Positions 1 to 4,920 of a stretch of DNA of 5,530 nt are shown one piece after another. Source of the DNA: Chloroflexi bacterium RBG_16_51_16 (GTDB taxonomy: Bacteria > Chloroflexota > Anaerolineae > Anaerolineales > Villigracilaceae). The notes under the pieces were generated by a model. That model was not told the origin of the DNA, ran no database searches, and saw only the letters and a list, made by a program, of their open reading frames with translations. The DNA is taken from NCBI GenBank assembly GCA_001796785.1, contig MGNL01000159.1, positions 4,961 through 10,490 on the forward strand. Direction: 5' to 3'. A program made the position numbers and the translations under genes. How positions within the stretch are numbered: the first letter of the stretch is position 1; each line of letters starts with the position of its first letter.

Positions 1-711
1 AATGCTCGGCGTGAATTGCCAAAAGCGACCCATCGGTTGAAGAAAACCGTCCACCGCGGCTAAAAAAGTTGCCGGAAAGAGACGTTTTATCAGACCCAGG
101 CGGAAATGAGATACCGCGAGGATTTGATCGATCTTGAAGCCCACAGCAGCCAGCGAATCCCGCACCGAAGCGGGATGGAAATCGAAATTCAGGGTGGCGA
201 ACTCGATCGGCGCAGGAGTAAATGGGCTCCATTTCTGTAAGCCAAGCCAGTAGCGTAAAATCGATTTCAGGTTGCGTTTATTTGCAAACTCGAGGATGAA
301 AATGCCTCCCGACCGCAAGACTGCGCCGACTTCCCGCAATGCGGCTGGAGCATCCGCCATGTGGTGCAGGGTGCGGATCATGGTGGCAGCGTCGAATCTG
401 TGGCGGGCGAAGGGTAGGCGATAGGCATCTGCGATGGCGAAATCCAAACGAGGGGAACTCCCCAATCGATGACGCGCCTCGGCGAGCTGGGATCGTGAGG
501 AATCGACCAGCACGATGCGAGAGAAGCCCGCATAACGCGGGGTATTGCGACCGGCGCCGGCGCCGATCTCAACCAGCAGTCCACCCCGCTCTGGAACCAG
601 GCGCTTCAGAGCGAGGGCTTCGGCGCGATCCTCGTATTCCCTGCCACCCCGGTCCCAAAATGTACCCTGGTAATCCGAGCCTTCGTAATCGATGATGGGA
701 GGAGTAGGCAT
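1..711 (-). CDS. Class I SAM-dependent methyltransferase (methyltransferase type 11-like), 3' part missing
   Basis: I translated this frame directly: it is open from an ATG at 711 to the window edge (237 codons, no stop), so the C-terminus lies outside. The N-terminal half is a Rossmann methyltransferase. Motif I, which binds SAM, is VEIGAGAGRN at residues 47-56. An acidic residue ends strand 2 (LVD, D70). An ADAYRLPF segment follows at 94-101, then FDAATMIRTLHHM at 106-118, the usual post-motif stretch of methyltransferase type 11 proteins, then REVGAVLRSGGIFIL at 126-140. The start is fixed because a TGA lies in frame at 724-726 and no other ATG intervenes. No Shine-Dalgarno sequence precedes it (the upstream bases read TACCGCCCCAA), so the leader may be very short. 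It follows the UDP-glucose dehydrogenase gene on the same strand after 96 bp and may be co-transcribed with it. The substrate (glycan, quinone, lipid or small metabolite) cannot be read from the sequence. The family call is firm and the role is open. Confidence 0.9.
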   Translation of the reverse strand, partial: MPTPPIIDYEGSDYQGTFWDRGGREYEDRAEALALKRLVPERGGLLVEIGAGAGRNTPRYAGFSRIVLVDSSRSQLAEARHRLGSSPRLDFAIADAYRLPFARHRFDAATMIRTLHHMADAPAALREVGAVLRSGGIFILEFANKRNLKSILRYWLGLQKWSPFTPAPIEFATLNFDFHPASVRDSLAAVGFKIDQILAVSHFRLGLIKRLFPATFLAAVDGFLQPMGRFWQFTPSI

Positions 712-721
712 TTGGGGCGGT

Positions 722-798
722 AATCAATTATCAGTAATCAGTGATCAGTTATCAGTGAACAGTAAAAAGTGAGCATTGAGCAGTGAGGAGTGAGCAGA
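722..798. repeat. Degenerate 7-bp tandem repeat, 11 units
   Basis: Read in steps of seven from base 722, the units are AATCAAT, TATCAGT, AATCAGT, GATCAGT, TATCAGT, GAACAGT, AAAAAGT, GAGCATT, GAGCAGT, GAGGAGT and GAGCAGA. The register is kept without an indel for 77 bp. The last three positions are nearly always AGT. The left units follow NATCAGT and the right ones GAGCAGT, so there are two sub-types. The array fills the gap between the UDP-glucose dehydrogenase stop codon (808-810) and the methyltransferase start. On the minus strand it therefore forms the 3' region of one gene and the 5' region of the next. No function can be assigned. Confidence 0.85.
727..732 (-). promoter_or_regulatory. 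Candidate -10 box for the methyltransferase gene
   Basis: Read on the minus strand, GATAAT lies 15 nt before the ATG at 711. Transcription from it would give a leader of roughly 8-9 nt without a Shine-Dalgarno sequence, which fits the absence of one. There is no convincing -35 hexamer at the right distance, and the box is built partly from heptad repeat units, so it may be fortuitous. The methyltransferase could equally be read through from the upstream dehydrogenase gene. Confidence 0.25.
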
Positions 799-807
799 GA
801 ACTTGGG

Positions 808-2100
808 TTATCTTCCGACACCCCGGTAGACATATCCCATGGATTTCATCACACCAGGATCATAGATGTTACGGCCATCGTAGATGACGGGTTGTTTGAG
901 CAGGGTCTTCAACTTCTCGAGATCGAGCTGTTTGAACTCATTCCATTCCGTGACGACCATCAAACCATCGCAACCGCGAGCCATTTCGTATGGATCGTTG
1001 CAATATTCGATACCAGGCAGGAGAGGGCGGGCTACCTGCATCGCGACCGGATCAAACCCACGCACTTTGGCACCCTGGGCGATCAATTCGGCGGCGATGT
1101 CGATCGAGGGAGCATCGCGCATATCATCCGTGTTGGGCTTGAACGCCAGACCGAGCAGACCAATGGTTTTGCCTTTTAATCCACCCACCATTTGACTCAA
1201 GGCGTTCACTGCGCTCCTGCGGCGCTCGTAATTAATCTCCATCACCTGATCGAGGATGCCGGGATCCAACCCTTTTTCCCGGGCCATGTAAACCAAAGCC
1301 TGCACGTCCTTCGGAAAGCAGGAACCACCCCAGCCGAGACCAGCGTCCAGGAAGTGCCGACCAATGCGCGCATCATATCCCATCCCGGCAGCCACTTCCT
1401 TAACATCTGCACCAAAGGCTTCGCAAATATCAGCCAACTCGTTGATGAAGGAAATCTTGGTGGCAAGGAAAGCATTGCTGGCGTACTTGATCATCTCAGC
1501 CGTGCGCAGGTCGGTGATCACTATGGGAGCTCGCAATGCGAGGTGCAGCTGGGCGACCTGGTTGGCTGCCTCACGATCGAGGGAACCAATAACCGTACGG
1601 TGCGGACTCATGAAGTCGCTGATCGCCGAACCCTCCCGCAGGAATTCAGGGCAGGAAACCACAGAGAATGATATTGGTTTAGTTTGAGCGCCTTTAACGA
1701 TATCCGCAACCCAGTCACCCGTGCCGATGGGAACCGTGGATTTGTTAATGATGATGAGGGGAGCTTCCATATTTGAGGCAATTGAACGGGCTGCGGAAGC
1801 TACATATTGCAAATCCGCCTCACCGTTCACACCGGATGGAGTCCCCACCGCGATGAAAGCATATTCGGACCCTTTGAGGGCTTGCCTGTAATCCGTGGTG
1901 AAAGATAGGCGACCGGCTTTAACATTTCGTTGAACGAGTTCCTCGAGCCCAGGTTCATAGATCGGGAGGACACCCTTCATCAAACCCTGGATGCGTTCCT
2001 CGCTGACATCCAGCGCCTGGACCCTGTTCCCAAGGTCCGCAAAACCCGCCGCTGTAACCAATCCAACATAACCGACACCGATGACCGTAATCTGTCTCAT
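808..2100 (-). CDS. ugd: UDP-glucose 6-dehydrogenase
   Basis: This cytoplasmic enzyme oxidises UDP-glucose twice with NAD+ to give UDP-glucuronate, a precursor for acidic exopolysaccharides and other uronic-acid glycans. The 430-aa length is typical of the UDP-glucose/GDP-mannose dehydrogenase family. The N-terminal NAD domain opens with VIGVGYVGLV (GxGxxG at G8, G10, G13) and has D31 at the end of strand 2. GTPS is at 86-89 and NKSTVP at 119-124. PEFLREGSA at 151-159 carries the conserved glutamates. MIKYASNAFLA at 203-213 has the conserved lysine and asparagine (K205, N209). GWGGSCFPKD at 256-265 contains the catalytic cysteine C261. The C-terminal UDP-binding domain includes GLAFKPNTDDMRDAPS (317-332) and YDGRNIYDP (407-415). 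The frame is open further upstream to 2337, but I chose the ATG at 2100: the protein then starts exactly at the Rossmann strand, an AGGGA ribosome-binding site lies 5 nt before it (2106-2110), and the extension would overlap the divergent glycosyltransferase gene. Confidence 0.97.
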   Translation of the reverse strand: MRQITVIGVGYVGLVTAAGFADLGNRVQALDVSEERIQGLMKGVLPIYEPGLEELVQRNVKAGRLSFTTDYRQALKGSEYAFIAVGTPSGVNGEADLQYVASAARSIASNMEAPLIIINKSTVPIGTGDWVADIVKGAQTKPISFSVVSCPEFLREGSAISDFMSPHRTVIGSLDREAANQVAQLHLALRAPIVITDLRTAEMIKYASNAFLATKISFINELADICEAFGADVKEVAAGMGYDARIGRHFLDAGLGWGGSCFPKDVQALVYMAREKGLDPGILDQVMEINYERRRSAVNALSQMVGGLKGKTIGLLGLAFKPNTDDMRDAPSIDIAAELIAQGAKVRGFDPVAMQVARPLLPGIEYCNDPYEMARGCDGLMVVTEWNEFKQLDLEKLKTLLKQPVIYDGRNIYDPGVMKSMGYVYRGVGR

Positions 2101-2105
2101 ACCAT

Positions 2106-2110
2106 TCCCT
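2106..2110 (-). promoter_or_regulatory. Ribosome binding site of ugd
   Basis: AGGGA on the minus strand ends 5 nt before the ATG at 2100. It decides the start of the dehydrogenase against the longer open frame that extends to 2337. Confidence 0.7.
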
Positions 2111-2145
2111 GCCAAACTTGAATATTTTTTACAAAAGCAGGCACA

Positions 2146-2151
2146 AATATA
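2146..2151 (-). promoter_or_regulatory. Candidate -10 box for ugd
   Basis: TATATT on the minus strand would place the transcript start near 2139 and give a leader of about 40 nt containing the AGGGA ribosome-binding site. The hexamer expected upstream at 16-17 bp (about 2168-2174) reads TTCTTC or ATTCTT, a poor -35. The box lies inside the 94-bp divergent intergenic region, where a promoter for this gene is expected. Confidence 0.3.
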
Positions 2152-2182
2152 CCACACGGACAGCCGGGAAGAATTGAGCAAG

Positions 2183-2188
2183 TATAAT
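2183..2188 (+). promoter_or_regulatory. Perfect -10 box (TATAAT) of the glycosyltransferase gene, implying a leaderless mRNA
   Basis: TATAAT ends 6 nt before the ATG at 2195, so initiation at the usual distance falls on or next to the A of the start codon. No Shine-Dalgarno sequence is present (the bases just upstream read AGTATAATCGCCGC). The -35 region (about 2159-2166, around GACAGCC) does not resemble TTGACA, and there is no extended -10 TGn. The call rests on the perfect -10, its position and the missing ribosome-binding site. Confidence 0.55.
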
Positions 2189-2194
2189 CGCCGC

Positions 2195-3346
2195 ATGCGC
2201 CTGCTCTTTGTCGCGGATGGCCGATCACCAATTGCGCTCCAATGGATCGAATATTTTGTCGAGCGGGGCGATGAAGTCCACCTGGCATCGACATTTCCAT
2301 GCAAGGTTGACCTGGCACTCAAGGGAATTGAAATCATTCCGGTCGCTTTTAGTAAATGGAAGCGGGATAACCGGCAATCCGATCTGATGGGTTCGCGTAC
2401 GTTGAATTTTCGATCCGCATTACGAACCTGGCTTGGACCGCTAACCCTTCCGCTGGCGAGCCGAAGTTTGCGGAAAATGATCCAGCGCGTTAAACCGGAT
2501 CTTATTCACGGGATGAGGATTCCGTTCGAAGGAATCCTGGCTTCCAAAGCTGCCCGCGGTATACCGCTGGCCGTGTCGGTGTGGGGAAACGACTTCACGC
2601 TGCATGCCGCCGCATCCAATCGAATGAAACAACTTATCCGGCAGACACTCACGGCGGCCGCGGGGCTGCATACGGATTGCAACCGTGATCAAAAACTGGC
2701 GACTTCATTAGGGTTTGAGGTAACCAAACCATTCCTGGTCGCTCCAGGAAACGGTGGGGTCAAGATAAGCCTCTTCCATCCTCCAAAAAAGAGCGTGATA
2801 AAGCCTACGGTCTTAAATCCGCGGGGTATCCGTGCTTACGTGCGGAATGACGCATTTTTCAGGGCCATTCCCATCATCCTGGCGCAGAAACCAGGTACGA
2901 GGTTCGTATGTACTGCCATGCATGGGGACAAGCAAGTTGAAGGCTGGATCGAGGATCTTAAAATTGGAAAATCGGTGGAATTGCTCAAACCGGTTCCGCA
3001 CCGGGATATGGCTGAAATTTACCGCCGATGCCAGGTATTTGTTTCCCCCAGCGTTCACGACGGGACTCCCAACAGCATGTTGGAAGGTATGGCGAGCGGT
3101 TGTTTTCCCGTTGTAGGTGATCTCGAATCTATCCGCGAATGGATCATCCACGGCCGTAACGGATTACTGATGGATGCAAACGATCCAGCATCGATCGCAG
3201 AAGGCGTTTTAACCGCTCTCGACCGAAAGGACTTGAGAGCTGATGCAGCGGAGATCAATTCCAAGATCATCGCCACCCGGGCCGAATACAAACGAACCAT
3301 GGAACTCGCCAGGGAGTTTTTCAGGCAGGTCATTTTTCACGCATAA
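2195..3346 (+). CDS. GT-B fold glycosyltransferase (GT4-like, group 1)
   Basis: It is a predicted cytoplasmic transferase that moves a sugar from an activated nucleotide donor to a glycan or lipid acceptor. The 383-aa length fits a two-domain GT-B enzyme. The N-terminal acceptor domain starts MRLLFVADGRSPIALQWIEY. It continues with PDLIHGMRIPFEGILASKAA (101-120) and VSVWGNDF (127-134), typical of group 1 transferases. The C-terminal donor domain contains VELLKPVPHRDMAEIYRRCQ (261-280) and VFVSPSVHDGTPNSMLEGMA (281-300). The family EX7E motif appears here as D289-X7-E297, followed by GCFPVVGDLESIREWIIHGR and NGLLM. I see no signal peptide or membrane segment. The frame extends upstream to 2081, but ATG 2195 is preferred because homologous domains begin there, a TATAAT lies just before it, and the extension would run into ugd. 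The gene is transcribed divergently from ugd, which suggests exopolysaccharide or surface-glycan synthesis. Donor and acceptor are unknown. Confidence 0.93.
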   Translation: MRLLFVADGRSPIALQWIEYFVERGDEVHLASTFPCKVDLALKGIEIIPVAFSKWKRDNRQSDLMGSRTLNFRSALRTWLGPLTLPLASRSLRKMIQRVKPDLIHGMRIPFEGILASKAARGIPLAVSVWGNDFTLHAAASNRMKQLIRQTLTAAAGLHTDCNRDQKLATSLGFEVTKPFLVAPGNGGVKISLFHPPKKSVIKPTVLNPRGIRAYVRNDAFFRAIPIILAQKPGTRFVCTAMHGDKQVEGWIEDLKIGKSVELLKPVPHRDMAEIYRRCQVFVSPSVHDGTPNSMLEGMASGCFPVVGDLESIREWIIHGRNGLLMDANDPASIAEGVLTALDRKDLRADAAEINSKIIATRAEYKRTMELAREFFRQVIFHA

Positions 3347-3360
3347 CAGAAATATCCAAG

Positions 3361-3396
3361 AATTAAAAAGAACCGCCCGGAGCGAACCGGTGGTTC
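3361..3396 (-). terminator. Intrinsic terminator of the ytxH-like gene
   Basis: In minus-strand RNA the order is GAACC, A, CCGG, loop TTCGCT, CCGG, GC, GGTTC, then TTTTTAATT. That is a 5-bp plus 4-bp stem with a small internal loop and a 6-nt hairpin loop, followed directly by five U residues (plus-strand A3365-A3369). It lies about 60 nt beyond the ytxH-like stop codon, between convergent genes. On the plus strand the same hairpin is not followed by a T-run, so it is not a standard terminator for the glycosyltransferase gene. I see no other plus-strand terminator in 3347-3458. Confidence 0.6.
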
Positions 3397-3446
3397 GATC
3401 ACCCATCCAGGATTAAGAGATGGTTATAAAGTAGAGTTATCGAACC
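3392..3446. repeat. 8-bp inverted repeat overlapping the terminator stem
   Basis: GGTTCGAT at 3392-3399 and ATCGAACC at 3439-3446 are exact reverse complements separated by 39 nt. The left arm includes the GGTTC that forms one side of the terminator stem at 3370-3396, so the two structures exclude each other in RNA. The remaining sequence between the arms is AT-rich and featureless. Confidence 0.6.
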
Positions 3447-3458
3447 CGAAGTAATTGC

Positions 3459-3680
3459 TCAGGACTCGGGTCGAGGAGCACGCAAAGTGTCCAGTCGATC
3501 GCGCAGCTCGATCCGACGGCGATCAGCTGCGTGGCGGATATCATCATAAAAGTCCTGACCCCTATCACGCAGTCGACTGCGCAAGGCATCACCCGACTCA
3601 GGCGTCAGCAGCAGCGCGATCGTGGATCCCACAAGGGCGCCCACTAAAATTCCAATGAAAAAACCAAACATTCTACTCAT
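3459..3680 (-). CDS. YtxH-type small membrane-anchored protein
   Basis: This 73-aa protein has one hydrophobic, glycine-rich N-terminal segment (about residues 5-26, GFFIGILVGALVGSTIALLL). The family signature LLTPESGDALRSRL (24-37) follows directly. After that comes a highly charged, probably helical tail rich in Arg and Asp, ending APRPES. This layout matches YtxH-domain proteins, short proteins of unclear function that have been linked in some bacteria to general stress; that link comes from the family, not from this sequence. It should be anchored in the cytoplasmic membrane with the charged tail in the cytoplasm. The ATG at 3680 is supported by GGAG at 3688-3691, 7 nt upstream; a second ATG at 3671 has no such site. 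The gene converges with the glycosyltransferase, diverges from panB, and has its own terminator, so it is probably monocistronic. The opposite strand is also open but encodes nothing recognisable. Confidence 0.85.
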   Translation of the reverse strand: MSRMFGFFIGILVGALVGSTIALLLTPESGDALRSRLRDRGQDFYDDIRHAADRRRIELRDRLDTLRAPRPES

Positions 3681-3687
3681 CTTGATT

Positions 3688-3691
3688 CTCC
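3688..3691 (-). promoter_or_regulatory. Ribosome binding site of the ytxH-like gene
   Basis: GGAG on the minus strand lies 7 nt before the ATG at 3680 and selects that start over the internal ATG at 3671. A 7-bp stem-loop (3696-3725) lies only 4 nt further upstream in the mRNA. Confidence 0.55.
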
Positions 3692-3695
3692 AACA

Positions 3696-3725
3696 GGTTC
3701 GAGTCCGGATGGAGGCAATCGAACC
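3696..3725. repeat. Inverted repeat GGTTCGA / TCGAACC in the ytxH leader
   Basis: GGTTCGA at 3696-3702 and TCGAACC at 3719-3725 are perfect reverse complements with a 16-nt spacer. In the minus-strand transcript they would form a 7-bp hairpin just upstream of the GGAG ribosome-binding site. As DNA they could be a pair of operator half-sites. The same arms recur beyond the 3' end of this gene at 3392-3399 and 3439-3446. Confidence 0.55.
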
Positions 3726-3752
3726 TCATCTTGAATTATTATCCAAGCCGAC

Positions 3753-3782
3753 TTGAAAATATAATTCCGACAAGATTATAGA
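3753..3782 (+). promoter_or_regulatory. Candidate promoter P1 upstream of panB
   Basis: TTGAAA at 3753-3758 and TATAGA at 3777-3782 are separated by 18 bp. Both hexamers are reasonable sigma-70-type matches. Initiation near 3790 would leave a long leader of about 150 nt before panB, including the near-palindrome at 3855-3871. The region is AT-rich and also serves the divergent ytxH-like gene, so the assignment is uncertain. Confidence 0.35.
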
Positions 3783-3794
3783 ACAAAAAACGAT

Positions 3795-3823
3795 TTGCCG
3801 CAATCGGTGTTTTATGGAATAAT
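3795..3823 (+). promoter_or_regulatory. Candidate promoter P2 upstream of panB
   Basis: TTGCCG at 3795-3800 and AATAAT at 3818-3823 are separated by exactly 17 bp. Initiation near 3830 would give a leader of about 110 nt. It competes with the candidate at 3753-3782, and the sequence alone cannot choose between them. Confidence 0.35.
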
Positions 3824-3854
3824 GAATGCATCGCGCGTATCTATTGAACGCGAC

Positions 3855-3871
3855 GATGAATCGAATTCATC
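3855..3871. promoter_or_regulatory. 17-bp near-palindrome in the panB leader (possible operator)
   Basis: GATGAAT, then CGA, then ATTCATC form perfect 7-bp inverted arms around a 3-bp centre. The element lies downstream of both candidate promoters and 67 bp before the panB ATG. It could be a repressor site or an RNA hairpin. It has no T-run and so is not a terminator. Confidence 0.4.
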
Positions 3872-3928
3872 CAGGCCCAAAATTGCGCGCACCAGGGGAA
3901 CAGCGCGACCGAGGACTCTACCTTTAAT

Positions 3929-3934
3929 GGAGGG
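3929..3934 (+). promoter_or_regulatory. Ribosome binding site of panB
   Basis: GGAGGG lies 4 nt before ATG 3939 and is the strongest Shine-Dalgarno match in the window. It decides the panB start: the ATG at 3927 overlaps this site and the one at 3795 is far upstream. Confidence 0.8.
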
Positions 3935-3938
3935 TACC

Positions 3939-4823
3939 ATGACGAGTGCGATCCCACCCCAGACCATTAAGACCGATCGCAAAAAAACCACAACTCACCA
4001 CCTGCGAAATCTCAAAGGACGCGGCGAGACGATCAGCATGCTCACCGCGTACGATTACCCGACTGCGCTTGCCATGGACAAGGCGGGCATCGACACCATC
4101 CTGGTGGGTGATTCTCTGGGGATGGTCGTGCTCGGCTATGAAAATACGCTGCCGGTAACGATGGACGACATGATCCATCACTGCAAGGCGGTCGCACGGG
4201 GAGCCAAGTTTGCCTTACTGATCGGCGACATGCCGTTCATGTCCTATCAAATCTCCGTGGAGGAAGCTGTCAGGAATGCCGGAAGATTCCTGCAGGAGGG
4301 AGGCATGGATGCAGTGAAACTCGAGGGCGGACGGGAACGGATCGAGGCGGTTCAAGCCATAACCGGGGCTGGCATACCCGTGATGGGTCATCTCGGGCTC
4401 ACCCCGCAATCTGTGCACCAATTGGGCGGTTTCAGAGCCCAGGGAAAAACCGCGGCTGCCGCCAAGCGATTGTTCGATGATGCGATCATCCTTGAAGAAG
4501 CCGGTTGTTTCAGCCTCGTGTTGGAATCCGTGCCAGAACGGTTGGCACAACGGATATCCCAACGCATCTCCATACCCACGATCGGGATCGGAGCCGGACG
4601 GTATTGCGACGGCCAGGTGCTCGTTACGCACGACCTCCTGGGACTGTTCGACAGGTTCACACCCAAGTTTGTCAAGAAATATGCCAATGTCCATGAAACC
4701 ATGCAGAAGGCATTTACCGCGTACATCGATGACCTGGAACACAAAGGATTTCCGTCAACAGAACATATTGTCGAAATGGATCCAGACGAATGGGCTGAAT
4801 TCGAACGATTGATCAAGTCCTGA
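3939..4823 (+). CDS. panB: 3-methyl-2-oxobutanoate hydroxymethyltransferase (ketopantoate hydroxymethyltransferase)
   Basis: PanB transfers a hydroxymethyl group from 5,10-methylenetetrahydrofolate to 2-oxoisovalerate to give ketopantoate, the first committed step of pantothenate and CoA synthesis, in the cytoplasm. The protein has 294 aa, slightly longer than the usual 260-280 because of an N-terminal tail of about 15 residues. The TIM-barrel signatures are intact: ISMLTAYDYPTA (32-43), LVGDSLGMV (55-63), LIGDMPFMSYQ (94-104), AVKLEGG (125-131), VMGHLGLTPQSVHQLGGF (148-165), LVLESVP (193-199) and PTIGIGAG (213-220). By family alignment the metal ligands are D58, D97 and E129, and the catalytic glutamate is E196, at spacings that match E. 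coli PanB D45, D84, E114 and E181. The start at 3939 follows GGAGGG by 4 nt; the longer open frame from 3795 adds a non-homologous, low-complexity segment. panE follows 97 bp downstream on the same strand. Confidence 0.97.
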   Translation: MTSAIPPQTIKTDRKKTTTHHLRNLKGRGETISMLTAYDYPTALAMDKAGIDTILVGDSLGMVVLGYENTLPVTMDDMIHHCKAVARGAKFALLIGDMPFMSYQISVEEAVRNAGRFLQEGGMDAVKLEGGRERIEAVQAITGAGIPVMGHLGLTPQSVHQLGGFRAQGKTAAAAKRLFDDAIILEEAGCFSLVLESVPERLAQRISQRISIPTIGIGAGRYCDGQVLVTHDLLGLFDRFTPKFVKKYANVHETMQKAFTAYIDDLEHKGFPSTEHIVEMDPDEWAEFERLIKS

Positions 4824-4842
4824 TCATGTGGTTGAAGGGATC

Positions 4843-4893
4843 ATGAAGTTAGATCCATCAGGCATGAAACCAAACCCGGGACAGTTCCGGTGA
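4843..4893 (+). CDS. Possible 16-codon leader ORF between panB and panE
   Basis: The ATG at 4843 is preceded by AAGGGA (4835-4840), a Shine-Dalgarno-like run with tight spacing. It opens a frame reading MKLDPSGMKPNPGQFR before TGA at 4891-4893. The 3' half overlaps a short hairpin (4876-4890). The peptide has no run of a single regulatory amino acid, so classical attenuation is not indicated. It may simply be chance in a 97-bp gap. I recognise no homologue. Confidence 0.2.
   Translation: MKLDPSGMKPNPGQFR
4876..4890 (+). other. Short hairpin in the panB-panE gap
   Basis: CCGGGA and TTCCGG pair over 6 bp (one G-U) around a CAG loop. No U-run follows (the next bases are TGACACAAG), so it is not an intrinsic terminator and read-through from panB into panE is plausible. 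It could stabilise or process the mRNA between the two genes. Confidence 0.35.
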
Positions 4894-4920
4894 CACAAGC
4901 GAATAAACACACGAATAACC

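Noticed and set aside
339..695. Plus-strand 118-codon frame opposite the methyltransferase
   Set aside because: It is arginine-rich and low in complexity, and lies antisense to the SAM-binding region. It is a shadow.
790..1195. Two plus-strand open frames opposite the 3' part of ugd
   Set aside because: They lie entirely within a well-supported UDP-glucose dehydrogenase gene on the other strand, show no recognisable domain, and are explained as antisense shadows.
1192..1687. Plus-strand open frames of 159 and 107 codons inside ugd
   Set aside because: They are antisense to conserved catalytic segments of the dehydrogenase and show no family motif or ribosome-binding site.
2081..2194. N-terminal extension of the glycosyltransferase to ATG 2081
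   Set aside because: It would overlap the start of ugd and span the promoter region. The fold begins at MRLLFVADG (2195), directly after TATAAT.
2101..2337. N-terminal extension of ugd to an ATG at 2337
   Set aside because: The extra 79 residues have no homologous look, overlap the divergent glycosyltransferase gene, and are made unnecessary by the AGGGA site before ATG 2100.
3455..3658. 67-codon plus-strand frame opposite the ytxH-like gene
   Set aside because: The minus-strand frame has a membrane segment, the YtxH signature, a ribosome-binding site and a terminator. The plus frame has none of these.
3693..3712. tRNA T-arm-like sequence (GGTTCGAGTCC)
   Set aside because: The flanking bases do not form a 5-bp T-stem, and there is no acceptor or anticodon arm around it. 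It is part of the inverted repeat before the ytxH-like gene.
3795..3938. 48-residue N-terminal extension of panB
   Set aside because: The extension is not PanB-like, contains the operator-like palindrome, and is contradicted by GGAGGG placed for ATG 3939.
4215..4816. Minus-strand frames of 175 and 142 codons inside panB
   Set aside because: They are antisense to conserved PanB motifs, lack homology signals, and arise from the codon usage of the real gene.
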